Source of the DNA: Blakeslea trispora
Taxonomy: Eukaryota > Mucoromycota > Mucoromycetes > Mucorales > Choanephoraceae
Direction: 5' to 3'
Assembly: GCA_025331445.1 (NCBI GenBank)
Contig: JAIWNE010000074.1
Coordinates: forward strand, 62,001 to 126,000
Length of the DNA stretch: 64,000 nucleotides
Part shown: piece by piece, positions 1 through 12,101 of the stretch
Layout: each line of letters begins with the position of its first letter
Numbering within the stretch: the stretch's first letter is position 1
The notes under the pieces: generated by a model
What the model saw: only the letters and a program-made list of their open reading frames with translations
Told to the model about the DNA's origin: nothing
Database searches by the model: none
Program-made: the position numbers and the translations under genes

Positions 1-617
1 TTTCGTTTCCAGGGCTTCATCTTTCTTTTTCTTTATTCAGTGACAAATGACTTGCTCATAGATATCGCGCTTATGAAACAAAACATAAGGGTAAAACTAA
101 ACAACCCCCTTTTTTCTTTCTTGCTCAAAAAAATTCAGAACCATTGATTGACTTTGAACTATATGCTGTATATCTTAAGGTAAAGCGAAACAGTATATTA
201 AGGCAATAGAGTAGTCTTTTGAAAAATATGCCAACAAAAGGGTGTCCTTGTAGCAGTAAGCTGCCTATCACCAAAATCTAGCAAATAACGCTCAATTGTA
301 TTATGAGAAATTGGCAAAGATAGAGGGATTTGAGAGTACTGTTCTTTTTCTTGTCTCCACTCGAAAGCGTGAGATCGACTTTTGACATTAAAGGAAGTGT
401 GTCAATATATTTAGAGAATTCATGGATATTATACGAAAGGTAAAAAAAAAAGCCCTCCTTTCCCTCTTTTTTTTAGTTTGTTTCGTTTTAAAAATGGAAA
501 TTCGGTGGTATCATTATGTTTAGTTTGTCTTTGAAGATTCAACCCTGCATAAAGGTTGTTGTTTTTTTCTTCTTCTTCGATTTGCTAATTGCAAATTAAC
601 ATGACCAATGGGTTGGT
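1..617. other. Intergenic / 3' flank of the bHLH gene
   Basis: No reading frame of useful length and no recognisable RNA gene. The stretch is AT-rich with T and A runs, and its right part must contain the 3' UTR of the minus-strand bHLH gene that ends at 618. Confidence 0.6.
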
Positions 618-2306
618 CTATCCTCTACCTCTCTTGATCATTTCAATTTCACGTCGTAGTCCAGCAATTTCATTCTCCATATCATAGTCTCGACGCTTTA
701 ACATTGAAATATATTCGACAGCTAATACGTTGAAATCGATATTGTCAGCCATCACATTTATTCCTCTTCTCAAATCATTTACCTTTGCTTAAAATTTCCC
801 ATTTACTAGTTTTAGTGCTCTTCTCTACAGGCAGCGAATCACGCAACTCATCAAACAAATCCTTCATCTCCTTCCTTCGCTTTCGTTCGGCCAATTTGTG
901 ACTCACTCGTAACTCGGGTGAACGAGAATAAGGTGTTTCTTTTCGAAGCCCCGAGTTCTTTTGCATATATTGCTCTTGGCTTCTTTGTTCGTCCTCTTCC
1001 TCTTCTTCGCCATAAAGTTGATTTAAGCGAGAAGGTTGCTGAGAAGGCGCTCTCTCAAGCATATATCGACTTTTAGGAAGTGACGGCACTACAGGCATTG
1101 ACGCTCTTCTGGTTAGCAAATGATCCGCAACTGAAGAAGACGAAGGAGACTCAATAACTTCGTCAAGCATAGAAGGTCTTCGGCGGTTCATGCTACTTGG
1201 CAGCATGGGACCTCCTCCTGTAGTGTTGGTAGGATGTAGTCGATTTATGTTGTCTCTTCGAGGTGAACTAAACCTATTGTTCTCATGCATCTGCTCTTGA
1301 TATGTAGCACTACTCGATATGGTTTGAGGCGGACTAGGTGGTGCAGAATATATTCTGTAGTTGGTAGATTCTTGCGTACTTGGTGGGAATCGAAAGCCTG
1401 TTGCTATTTGTCAAGAGCAACCTTTTTTCTTTAGAAATAATGTTTGTACTTTTTTTTTTTGCTTTACTAGTTCTTACCCCGATTGTATTTTGCACTCAAA
1501 ACATGATTTCGAAGGTGATTGTTATTATGAGTGTATTCGGGATCAGCTGTGTTGGTATGAGGAGCAGTCGAAGCGGATGATGAAGAAACAGCTACAGCAA
1601 TTGAATGTCTTCGCTGAAATGCATCATAGGATGGCACTGAAGAGGTAGGACCATGAGACATTGTATAGCTATCAGCAGTCAAGCCGCCATTGTCATGGTA
1701 TCGTTTCAATGATGCAAGTGGCGAAGGTGAAGGAGACCTAGAAGAGAGGTCAAAGTCGGCCGATGCGACCAAAGATCCTCTGCGACTAGCCACGTTTGAA
1801 TTAGGTAAAGGCAAGCTACCCATTTCTGCTATCGAAGGTCTGCGAGAGTTCAATTGAGGGTCTACTAACGAGCCTCTTCGATAATAGAGAGAAAACGGCT
1901 CATGAAACATTTGTTGAGAACCAGGTTCTAAAGGTGAGAGAACCTTGCTATCTGTTCGTTGTGATGACACCGACATATCAGACATTCGGTGGCGGATATA
2001 TTCGTCAGTTTGTGTTGAAAGAGCCTGTACAGAAGGAAGCAAGGGTTTTGGTTCTAATAGAATGAGGAAGGAAAGAGAGTAGTTACATAAGTTTAGGTTA
2101 TATCAAGCCCATTATGCCTCAAACAAGAAAAACAATAGAAAGCCATACTATAGTAGCAATCAAAAAGAAAAAGCAGTTTGCTACCTACCTCGATTGATCT
2201 CGTTATAAGGCTCATCAACAACCATCTTGTCATCATCTTTTGAGTTTCGTAATAGCTCACTTGCAGGCGGCAGGACTAGGCTCTCTTCACTCTTCATGCC
2301 GTCCAT
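618..2306 (-). CDS. Basic helix-loop-helix transcription factor
   Basis: Four exons: 2189-2306, 1478-2053, 783-1397 and 618-721 (complement), 470 residues. The start is the first ATG of the open frame ([10 protein letters not shown]). The protein is low-complexity, Ser/Pro-rich and probably disordered until the C-terminus, where a bHLH domain fills about residues 395-465: basic region [20 protein letters not shown], loop, [10 protein letters not shown], then after the last intron [20 protein letters not shown], which completes helix 2 and begins a short leucine-zipper-like tail. The ERKRR basic motif with His and Glu predicts E-box (CANNTG) binding in the nucleus as a dimer. The last intron falls exactly inside helix 2, so the domain looks truncated unless the splice is made. 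Many Arg-Arg-x-Ser sites (for example SRRPSI, SRRGSL) suggest regulation by PKA-type kinases, which is inference. No closer orthologue is claimed. Confidence 0.85.
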
Positions 2307-2821
2307 AGATAGTGTGTTTGTTTATGCGTATAGTTTAGGAGAGTTTGAAGATATAATTGAGGGACAATAAGAACAATAGAAAGAGAAAGAGAAAAACAAG
2401 CTGGTGCAAGTGGACAGGGGAAACTTTTGCCTAAAATAAAATAAAAATCACTCAGCTTATGGAAGGTAGTGTCGAGACTCCAAAAAAAAAAATTAATGCT
2501 GGGATTCAAACCCAACAAGTAGCTTTCCTATTTTGTATTCCTACATTCAAGCTCCTTGAAGCTTTATTGTTGGCTCTTATCCAATGAAAATTTATACATG
2601 AAAAGCTGAGTTACATGCATTCCATAAGTGGACGAAAATGAAGCTCTTTAAGTTCTTTTGCAAATCAACTATACCCAGTTGCTATAAGAGGCTATGTATA
2701 AAACAGCTATAAGTTAAGATTCCAATGTATCTGAACAGATGTTACATTGGCTTTTTATAAAAGAAATCAATAATAAGAAAGGATACAATTTAACTATGTT
2801 TATTATTGCAATGCTATCAAT
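2307..2821. other. Intergenic, bHLH promoter side
   Basis: Contains the upstream region of the bHLH gene and the downstream region of the M13 peptidase gene. There is no coding signal. A tRNA T-arm-like hairpin followed by a T run occurs on the minus strand near 2490-2513 but no full tRNA can be folded (see rejected items). Confidence 0.55.
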
Positions 2822-5706
2822 CTACCAGAGTTCGCATTTCTTGGTTGGATTCATAGGGCTACCAGCAGGACATTTGAACAATTCTGCAAATTCGTTAGAG
2901 TTTTGAACTGCACCATTGACACGCCATACGTTAGGCGAATGCTCATTAGTGAGAATCTATGGTAAACGCGAGTTAGAAGGGATAAGCGTAAATCAACCTT
3001 TCATTTATCAAACTACTTACTCCCTTCTTAGCTTGAGCAGGTGTTGCCTTATTGCACCAGATACGACCGAAATTGACAAAGAACAGCTGTTCAGGAGACA
3101 ATGCATCTAGTCCAGGAAGGCGTACGTTGTTGTATCGCTTGCTTTGAGGATCGCTGTCATACCTTTGCTTCCAAGCAGCATAAGATTGACCTAAGCCACC
3201 ATTGTCTGCTAAGTTTTCACCCAAAGTAAACTTGCCATTAACATGAATAGCTTCTCCCTTTTCATCAACAAGAGTAAAGTTGCTATATTGCTTGACAAAA
3301 CACTTTGCTTTTTCCTCAAACTCTTTAGCAGTTTCGTTTGTCCACCATTGAACTAATCGGCCTTCAGCATCAAAATGTCTACCGGTACTATCAAATCCAT
3401 GCTAAAATACACAAAAAGTTAGATATTCAGTCAGAGAAGAAAAAAAAGTGACATGTTTGTCAAGCAAAACAATGAAGAATTAACTTACTGTCAATTCATG
3501 TCCAACTACTACACCAATACCACCATAGTTAAGGTAATCAGGATAATTAGCTCCAAAGAAAGGATTTTGCAGAATGCCAGCAGGGAATGCAATCTAATAG
3601 TCCAGAGAATGATTAATCGCAAGTTCTCTATCTATCGTGTTACATCTAGTACTCACTTCGTTAGAGGCAGGGTTATAGTAAGCATTGACTTCATGAGGAT
3701 ACATCAACCACTTGGCTCTATCGGGGGTCTTGCCAACTTGGCGCCATTGAGTCAGAACTTCAAATCTACGAGCATTTGCATAGTTGCTAAAGTAATCATC
3801 AGAGTGGATAGTCAAGTCACCGTAATGACCAGAAAGAGAAACAGGGGACATGATGTCAGGCGAAGATTCAGGATAGCCAACCTTACGAATAAGTTTGTCT
3901 ACTTTCTCTTCTGCCTTTCGGCGGGTGCTCTCATCGATCCATTCCAATTCGGGCAAGCGCTTCAAAAAGACTTCTTTGATACTGTTGATAAAATCATCCG
4001 CACGCTCCTTTGCTTCACCGCCAAATTTGTCTAAAACATAATATCTGCCAGCCATAAAGCCAAGTGCACCATTGATTTCGTCCAAACAAGTATCCCAGCG
4101 AGGCTTTTTTGACTTGGGGTTCGTACCAATCAAACGAGAATTCAGGCGATGAATAGGTTCACGTATATCTTCGCTCAAAGCATCAGAGTAAGCGTAAATT
4201 GCTCTCCATGAAAAATAAGCTTGCAAAGTACGAGCGCTTTCTTTGTCAAGCAATTCCTCAGAGACATTGCCAATAAACTTAGGGAAGGTAACAACAATCT
4301 TATCGGGATGAGGAGCACTTGAAGGCAAAAGTTGAGATACATAAAGTCCCCAGTCAACACGAGGAGCCAGCTTGGCCAACTCAGATAAGCTCATGGGGTT
4401 GTAGGTAGCTTCAGGATCTTGGAATGCTTCAGGAAGTTCACTCATAGCAGCCAATTTCTTTTCGAATTCTACAACAAGACGAGCAGTTGTCTCAATATTG
4501 ATAGGAGCCAATGCGTCAGCAAGAGCAGCAGCTTTGTTTGTATTGTATATGGCATCCAGAGTATCCTTGATGGTTTCTGTCAATACTTCAATCGTTTCAT
4601 CTTGAGTGTAATACTGCTTAGTGGGTAAAGTGAGACCTGATTGGTAGAGTTGGAGTGAGTTTACATAGGGATCTTTAGGGTCTGCATCGACCATGATTTC
4701 AAATAGACTTCCGATATTGCGATTGGCTAAAAATGCAAGTGTTTGAGTTAATTGGCGTGCATCAGCAGGACTACTGGAGGATGGTAGTCGACTTTGAATT
4801 TCTTTGAGAACAGGATAGATAGGCTCGGCACCCTTCTTGTCAATGGCAGCTTCATTCATGCAGGAATCAAACAAGCCCTTGACTTTCTCGAAATTTTGTT
4901 TATCAATTGGCTTTTCTGGATCAGGCAGAGGACCAGATAATGTCTTGGCATGAATGCGCTTGTAGAAGTCTTCAAAGTTACCAGAAAAGATACTACGTAA
5001 AGCTTCCTTGTTTTGGTTGGCAAGAATTGTAAATGTGGCAACTGCAGATTTTCCATCAGGAATTTCATGGCTCTTTTCCCAGTTGCTGCCTAATTTGAAT
5101 TTCCAAAAAAAAAAGAAACAAGTTAGGGTCACTAATTGTATTATTGGTAGACAAAGTATCCTGGTTTTGTAACTGTACATGTATACTTGTAAAAGTCATC
5201 ACAAGGATCCAATGTCATATCAATATCCTAGATTAAATAAAGCGAATCATAGAAAATTAGGAATTCTTAATTATTATAATCCACAGGCTTCAAATAAGTG
5301 CTGATCATTTTATAGTGTAAGTTACCTGAAGGATTTGTGCTGCTGTTAAGACACACTCTGGAGTGGTACAAAGAGGCTACACAAAGCAACAGAAAGATAA
5401 GTGCTTTTTTTCTCAAAGGCAAACAGCTTAAAAAATTCGAACTCTTACTGCTGAACTATTATTTTCAGGTGGTGAAGGGGCTACAGGAGAGTTTCCAGGC
5501 TTGCCATCATAGACACGACGTGTATAAAGTCCTGCTAAAACACAAAGACCTATAAAAAATGCAGCAGCTAAGGCAGAGAGCACCTTTTCGAGCATGGTGA
5601 ATTTGCCACTTTGGATATCGCGTGTTTGAGAGGATGGGTTCAAGTCATCTTGATTGTTTATCCGATCATCCTCTGGTTGAAGAAGAGGTTCCCTTTCTGT
5701 ACTCAT
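2822..5706 (-). CDS. M13 family zinc metallopeptidase (neprilysin / endothelin-converting enzyme-like)
   Basis: Seven exons (complement): 5449-5706, 5326-5376, 5179-5227, 3657-5089, 3489-3593, 3021-3401, 2822-2956; 803 residues, normal for the family. It is a type II membrane protein: cytosolic tail, one membrane segment at about 41-61, then the ectodomain. The M13 start motif [14 protein letters not shown] and [11 protein letters not shown] is followed by the long M13 N-terminal domain. Zinc site: GHELTHGFD with His629 and His633 as ligands and Glu630 as catalyst, and third ligand Glu694 in GENLADNGG. It ends with the conserved CELW, whose Cys pairs in known structures. One intron splits HELT from H of the zinc motif. 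Family members trim peptides outside the cell or in endosomes. An acidic dileucine signal (EREPLL, residues 4-9) suggests an endosomal or vacuolar route rather than the surface. The 5179/5089 junction uses a weaker donor (GTACAG) and gives YTCSNWEK; it is the least certain splice. Confidence 0.93.
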
Positions 5707-6970
5707 AATCAAGAAGAGAGAAAAAGAGAATAAGAGAGAATAAAAAAGGAGAGAAAGAGAGCAAAGCGATTTCAATTAATGTGTTTTCTTAAAGTCCGCT
5801 TACTTATGCCAAATTTAATCTCAAATGCATACATGCATGCACACACAAAATAAGATTGGCTGCAGCTTGTTTGTTGTCAAGCATTACTTTCTTACTGATC
5901 TAAATTAAATGATGCTTAGTAACAAAACAAAAGAGAGAGAGAAAAAAGAAAGGTATGAGGATACTTTATATTGTAGGCAAGATCTTGTAGGCCTTTAATG
6001 CTAATTTCTTTCTGTATGGTTCTTTGGATTTGATTTAATGAAGCTTTACTCTTGTTTAGACAAACGAGTAATATCCGTTTTTGAGGTAAAGATTCACACA
6101 AAAGGATTTGCTTGACATTGAAAGTTATTTCGCCGAAACAATCTTACTGAGCTTCAAAATCTCTTGAAGGCTGGGATTTTGCCGGCCTTTTGGTCTCTTT
6201 CATTTCTTTATACCAACTTATGAAGGAAAGGTATTGCTTCTGATGCTTATAAATGAAGCAAGAGACTTCTACTAATTCTCTTCAATACGAAGAACTGGTT
6301 TTCTAAGGTGACGATAGCGTTTCTCTATTCTAATTGCCATTCATATGAGTATAGTGACTGTAAAGAAGATCTCTTCTTTTTCCATATAAATGACAAAGCC
6401 CTGCTGCATAAAGTAGTTACTCTGAGTTTTGAATAGATAGGCAATCTTCTCTGCTATAACTTGTGCTTGATTCGTTTACCTTCTGATTGTTTCTCTGTCC
6501 AAACGCTCATGTCAAAATTTATCTCGGAAAAAGTATACTAGGCGTTATTAAGGAAATTGATTCAAGCATGAATAAGAAACAAGAAAATATAAAAGCAATG
6601 TTTGCTTCCTTACGAAATGTATTTGGCTCTTTTGTATTGATCCGAAAAATAAAAAGCCAACGTCAAGTGTCACTCATTAAATTGTGAAAATCATTACTGC
6701 CATCAGGTTCGTTTGTTTCAAATTGATTAAAGAGAAAAAGGAAGTTTGGATTTCTTATTTTCATATGATAGCAGTAATGATCAGAGAGAGAAAAAATAAA
6801 GGTTGCTTAAACTGTCAAATAATTCCGAGCAAGTCAAAATTTTAATTCACTTGCTTTCAAACTTTCCGAAAAGGCAAAAGCTCCATTTGTTGAACAAGCT
6901 AGATCAATGTTGCCCTTCTTTTTATTTTCTGTTATTCTACAAGTTTATTTAGTGCGTACTTGTTCAATCA
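5707..6970. other. Intergenic, divergent promoters
   Basis: About 1.26 kb between two divergently transcribed genes. Only short ORFs without codon structure are present. A pyrimidine-rich tract on the minus strand directly upstream of the peptidase ATG (5707-5765) is typical of promoters in this window. Nothing else recognised. Confidence 0.55.
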
Positions 6971-8562
6971 ATGCACTTGTCAAGATCTTTATCTTTTTTG
7001 TTACTCACTTTTAGTTTCCATTATGTACAAACAGCCACTATTTCAGATTTAGCACCAACAGCAACAGTAAAAGGTGACCTATTTCTCTTTTTTATAGAAA
7101 AAAAAATGAATTGAATTGTTCTTCATCATCTTATACAATAAAATGTTTTTTTTTTGATATACAACTAGCAATACAATGTGATGAAAATGATACTTCATGC
7201 CAGCCAAATGCTCGTAAACAGTTCCCATACAACCCTGAAACCTTCACAGATGATTTGTCTTTCAAAACATTGATTGCAGCAGCTTCTTTTGAAACGGTGT
7301 CTAACTTTCACGAGGCAAAAGTAGCTCATCCAGCTCATCCATTGGATTTACCACCACTGGCAGATGGCCAGCCTACTCGTTTACCTGGACTAGATTTTCC
7401 CAGCGACGTGACATCAGGCATAGACCAAAACGTATCATCTTCTGAAGGAGAATCATCAGCTTCAGGGCTGAGTCGAGTAGAAACGGTCGTGTTGAGTACA
7501 TGTGGAATACTAGTCGTAGCAGGAATTGCTGTAGGCATCTTTGTTTGGAGAAACACAACACGTAATCGACAGGATCACTCAGACTCAGACCTAGAATACG
7601 AATATGACGAGGAACAAGATAGATCAAACAAAGGTCCAGTTCAACAAGGTCGAATTCGCCTAGGCTCACTTAATCTAGCAAAAAAGGAACACCAACATTT
7701 TATATCAACCGAGCAGCAAGGAGACGAAGGAAATGAAGAACGTTTATCTGTTCAGGAGCAACAAGCAACTTATCAAGATCAATCAGCAAGTCAGACTCTG
7801 GTACTTACATCACATCATTTGCGCAATTCATTATATGGTCCCATGTTTGGCGGTTCTCCAAGCATAGAGCCCAACACTCGGGCCTTGCCATCATCATCTG
7901 AAGCTACAAGTATTATACAGAGTCCAACCATGGTCACTTATCCTCTTCAAAAATTTCTAAGATCGCCTATTCCTGCAACCTATATCCCACTTATATGGAA
8001 ATCGCCTAGCCAATCGATCAACAATATCAGTCCGGGTGGTACTAGCAGTAGATTTAGCGAAGAATATACACAGGATGGCATCTCAGAAACCGAATCACCT
8101 GTCAACAATCAAACAGACAACTCAATTGGACAGTCGAGTAGATCAACACATAACTTTACAGGGCTGTTTAACAAGACATCAACTACTCCTAAGCATCCAA
8201 TCTCCAAAGCAAATCAGCCTGTTGCAAAGCTAAGCAATGACAACCAATTAGCAATTCAAATTTATACCGATAAGCCAATGTCTAATACAGTCAATAGCGT
8301 GGGCTTTTTTAGTCCTTTAGATCTTCCTGAAGATCAATATGTGCCCATGAAAGATGCTATCGGATTACCTCTTGTTTCAAGAGCAGAAGTATTGGCTGAC
8401 CCTGTACGTCGACTGGGAGAGGATGAAATTGCATTATGGGAAGAAAGTAAGCGTAAAAAAGCAATAGAAGCATCAAAACAGAGAGAATCTACTCTTGTCT
8501 CGCCATCAACACTATCTACATCAGATCCGTTACTTTCAACCATTCCACCTTGTATTAACTAG
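6971..8562 (+). CDS. Single-pass membrane protein with signal peptide, unknown function
   Basis: Two exons: 6971-7073 and 7169-8562; 498 residues. The start is chosen because the first exon (MHLSRSLSFLLLTFSFHYVQ) encodes a good signal peptide; reading only the long second exon would lose it. Layout: signal peptide about 1-22, a short luminal domain with the cysteine pair CDENDTSC, one membrane helix at about 141-161 (VVLSTCGILVVAGIAVGIFV), then about 335 cytosolic residues that are acidic, Gln/Ser-rich and probably disordered, with SLYGPMFGGSPSIEP and a basic-acidic C-terminus. The topology resembles fungal wall-stress sensors and polarity proteins of the Axl2/Wsc type, but there is no Ser/Thr-rich extracellular stalk or WSC domain, so no function is assigned. 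Neighbours do not inform. Confidence 0.8.
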
Positions 8563-9324
8563 TTTCAATAAACATTGTTTGAAAGTATAGGTTGTGCGTT
8601 TTTTCTAAAGCAAAGAAAGAGATCACATTTAAGTGCCTCCAAAAGGAAAACTGCAGGTGTCTCTTTATTGCTTGTAATATCTAAAATATTATGTGTTTTA
8701 CCAAGACAGAAAGAAGTTAACTTTACAATGGCTTGTTCATTGAACTTGATGAACTGATCGTTTGAATTCATCACAACATGTCTTGGACAATACAAACAAA
8801 GAAAATAAATTCAACAATATAAACAAAACAAACAAGTTTAAACTTATAGTTAACAACGAGGGATAGAAAAGTAACCTTAAGGTTTTAACAAGCAAATTTA
8901 CATTCATCTGATAAAAGCTCATATACACAGACAATTTGGCAGTTTGTGTTTTTAGCTGAGCTACATCGACCCAGTCTGGAAACGAACCAAAGCTATAGAA
9001 TTCATCATCATCATCCACTAGTGTATTTTCATCAACACATAATGCTATGTTTCTTTTTTTTTACCACAATTAGCTGCTTTTTACTGAAAAAGAAGACGAA
9101 ACTATCAATAAGAAATGGTTTTACAAAGTTTATGCTGCTTTAAGCTGGGATTGATTGATTGAAACAATGCTTTACTGAACGTAACATACTCTATTGATTA
9201 GCCATCAAATGAAAATAGACGAAACTCATAATGCAGCAATGTAAATTACAGCAAGGTTTATTTATTTTTTCGATATACAAGTGCACCCAATGTCTTCTTA
9301 TCCATACAAAACAAGAAAGAACAA
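8563..9324. other. Intergenic between convergent genes
   Basis: Holds the 3' flanks of the membrane-protein gene and of NAS6. The short ORFs in it rely on non-ATG starts or lack homology. Nothing else supported. Confidence 0.55.
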
Positions 9325-10551
9325 CTAGTCCTTTTCTGATGTTGCTGAAAGAATAAACGATTTGACTTCTTTTGTTGGACACAAGTCAATTGGTGATTTA
9401 CTCTCGCTATTTAAGTAATCCAAATTTCCATTGTGTTCAATCAAATAGACAGCACAATCTCCATGACCTTCTTCACAAGCCAAGTGCAGAGGTGTATTTC
9501 CTTCAGCATCCTTGGGATTTACTCTTGATTTGTATTCCAGTAATAACTCAATCACCTTGATATAGCCTCCACTTGCAGCACGATGTCTATGATACAGTCA
9601 TCAGTTTAGAAAAGTAAGATATTGGTGTATTTGTTTCAATGGTCAATACTACGATTTTGACTTACAATGGCGTTTGTTTGTACTTGTTGGTTTGATTGAC
9701 AGGAGCTTGATGCTCTAGTAGTAATTTGCAAATCTAACATAAACACGTTAATTTATCACCATTGCATGATTTAAATGACTCAACAAATGCTTATATATAG
9801 CATACATCAATACGATTCTTTGAAGCTGCATAGTGTCTATCACCCTTAGGTCAATCATTTGTTATCATAAGTATAAAGAGGTTACTTACAAGGCAGACTG
9901 CTTGGTTTCATTTTCTAGGGAAGGATCAGCACCTTTCTCTAACAATAGTTTAACTACTTCTGCATGACCAGCAGAGGCTTTTTAAACTTGAAGAGTCAGT
10001 GCCATGTCTTGATACATTGTTTACTCTATTCTTTTTTCGAAACTGGCACATGTCTTATACCTGCAATCATGAGTGGGGTCCACGAAGCCTATTGCCAGCA
10101 TAAAAATAAAGATTGAGCAAGGCGTACTATCTACTGGGTTTCATAAACACACACACACACATACCTCCTTATCTTGAATATTAACTGAGGCACCTTTGCT
10201 CAGCAGATATTCTACAATGTTTGAATGACCTCCCGATGCTGCCCAGTGAAGAGCATTACGACCATCCTAAAGAGTTTTGTTTAAGAATAAGGATCTTACT
10301 TTGTTATACTGATGACTGAACAATTACCTCGTCAAATGAACTGATCAGACTTTTGTCTGCTTCAGCCATTTGTTGTACAACAAAAAGCTTTCCTTCGTAG
10401 GATGCTTGGAAAATGGTCAACATACTTAAGTATGAAAGAGAAAGAAACAAATCACCATATTGCAATCATTGTATCACACACACACATACAAAAATAGGGC
10501 GCGAATTCAGTTTCAGTTGAACGCATACTAACCAAAGATCTCAAATGTCAT
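9325..10551 (-). CDS. NAS6: 26S proteasome assembly chaperone Nas6 / PSMD10 (gankyrin)
   Basis: Eight small exons (complement): 10533-10551, 10328-10404, 10165-10266, 10061-10088, 9890-9977, 9806-9836, 9666-9733, 9325-9586; 224 residues, matching yeast Nas6 (228) and human gankyrin (226). The protein is almost wholly ankyrin repeats, visible as DGRNALHWAASGGHSNIVEY, ASAGHAEVVKLLLEKGADPS, LHYAASKNRID and AEGNTPLHLACEEGHGDCAV, about six to seven repeats with the short Nas6-type N-terminal cap. In the family this protein binds the C-terminal domain of the Rpt3 ATPase and acts as a chaperone in 19S regulatory-particle assembly. Splice joins restore the repeat consensus every time, so the many tiny exons are well supported. 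The gene starts 45 bp after the stop codon of the same-strand F-box/WD40 gene. The alternative of a generic ankyrin protein is possible but length and repeat pattern fit Nas6 best. Confidence 0.85.
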
Positions 10552-10596
10552 TTTATGAAGCCATTATTAGTAAAAAGAAAAAACTTCTATCGTTTT

Positions 10597-12101
10597 TTAT
10601 TCAAATTCTTGTAAATCGAATAAAACTAAATGACCTTTTTCTGTTCCAAAGCAAATGATCTCTTCTTGTGGAGATATAGCAGATGACAAAACAGCACTGC
10701 CAAATCCTGTCAAAGTGATGTTCTTTTTCGATGATTTGAGATCCCACACAATAGCTGTTCTATCACTCGATGTTGTTATAAGTTTTGAATGTATAGTGGC
10801 TGGAGAAATGGACCATATTGTGCTGAGATGCACATTAGGTGACTCTACTTGAGTCTTTTCTAGACCAGGCAATGAAAAGATAGAGATGCCTGTATCAGAA
10901 TATCCTGCATAAGCTACGAAAGTGGGCATATCTATAGGCCTTCTAGCTGCCACATAGTCATTGACATGGCCTTGTTGATGTTGCTGTTTCTGCCACGCTT
11001 GTTCCTCTTCCTCACCCAATTCATCGTATACTGTTAAAGCAGTCACCGGTCCATTTGTTTCCATGACAGTCGTGATTACCTCTGGTATATCATTCTCGAT
11101 GGATGTCTTCAAGTCCCAAACAAACACACTATGATCACTTGAGCCAGACACAATAAATCCCGCCTTGTTCGATTTAGCAATCGTAGCATCTTGTTCACTT
11201 TGACAATACTTTAGGGGGAATTGTGGACAGAAGGCAAGTACCTGGATTGTGTTTTCTTGTCCCTGCAAAATACGGAGACAGCTACCTTTACTTGTATCCC
11301 AAATACGGATTGTACGATCTACGGATCCACTCATTAAGATGCGATCATTGGCATAAGTAAGTGCTGTCACAGGTGCTTCGTGGCCTTCTAGGCGAACACT
11401 ATGAGCAAAGTTGAAGATAGAATGGACTTGGATAGAGCGATCTGAAGAGCCGGAAGCAATGTGTTGTCCATTGTGTGCCAAGCAAGAAACATGACTCGTG
11501 TGAGCTTGAATGAAATGAAGATAGCGTCGATTCTGTGCATCATATACATGAATTTTTCCATCAACATCACCACTGAAAATACGAGTGATATGACTGATAA
11601 GAAGTGATAAAACTGGCCCTGTGTGGTACCGAAGCTCATATCGCTTACAACGAAATGTCTTCCATGTTTTGGTCATGGTAAGTGCACGGCGAAAGAGATC
11701 GAAATAAATACGAAGGTGCTCGAATGAAGGGAATGATGCCTCCATACTCTCAGGTATGATACTGTATTCAATACAAATGCGTCTCCATAGATTGTCATGC
11801 GTTAATATCTTATTCCATGATCGGGATACTAAGAAAAGGACAAATAGGTTACTATCAGATGAGATCGGATGATCTTGCTGTTACCAGTTCGTAGTCGACA
11901 GAGTTCCTCAGGCGTAAGATACGAGAGAATACGTGTGCTAAGCTGAATGGGAAGTTTGCCAACAATGTCAAACGAACTGCATTTCTGTAGGTAGCGTATT
12001 ATTTCACTGCGCTCCTCTCGCGTTAGATTAGAGGCTAAAATTTGTTTGATGTTGTCCATGTGCTCATCCTTCTGGTATATGTCTACTGCGTAGGTTGTCA
12101 T
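10597..12101 (-). CDS. F-box and WD40 repeat protein (SCF ubiquitin ligase receptor)
   Basis: Two exons (complement): 11885-12101 and 10597-11828; 482 residues. An N-terminal F-box at about 44-95 begins GKLPIQLSTRILSYLTPEEL and, across the intron, continues VSRSWNKILTHDNLWRRICI. From about residue 130 there are WD40 repeats with clear GH...WD spacing, for example GSVDRTIRIWDTSKGSCLRI, GSSDHSVFVWDLKTS and TSSDRTAIVWDLKSS, enough for one seven-bladed propeller. F-box proteins of this type bind Skp1 through the F-box and recruit phosphorylated substrates through the propeller for Cullin-1 ubiquitination. It is not obviously Cdc4, Met30 or Pof1: the linker is short and there is no long N-terminus, so no symbol is given. 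It lies immediately upstream of NAS6 on the same strand. Confidence 0.9.

Noticed and set aside
2491..2580. tRNA T-arm-like hairpin with a T run after it (minus strand)
   Set aside because: TTGGG-TTTGAAT-CCCAG folds as a T-arm and is followed soon by a T run, but no D-arm, anticodon arm or matching 5' acceptor strand can be found upstream.
3453..4034. A 193-codon plus-strand ORF in the M13 peptidase
   Set aside because: It lies across peptidase exons and introns on the opposite strand; the peptidase motifs explain the region.
8737..9018. Minus-strand ORF starting with an Asp run (DDDDEFYSFGSFPDW)
   Set aside because: It needs a non-ATG start for its stated length and decays into a hydrophobic low-complexity frame; no partner exon found.
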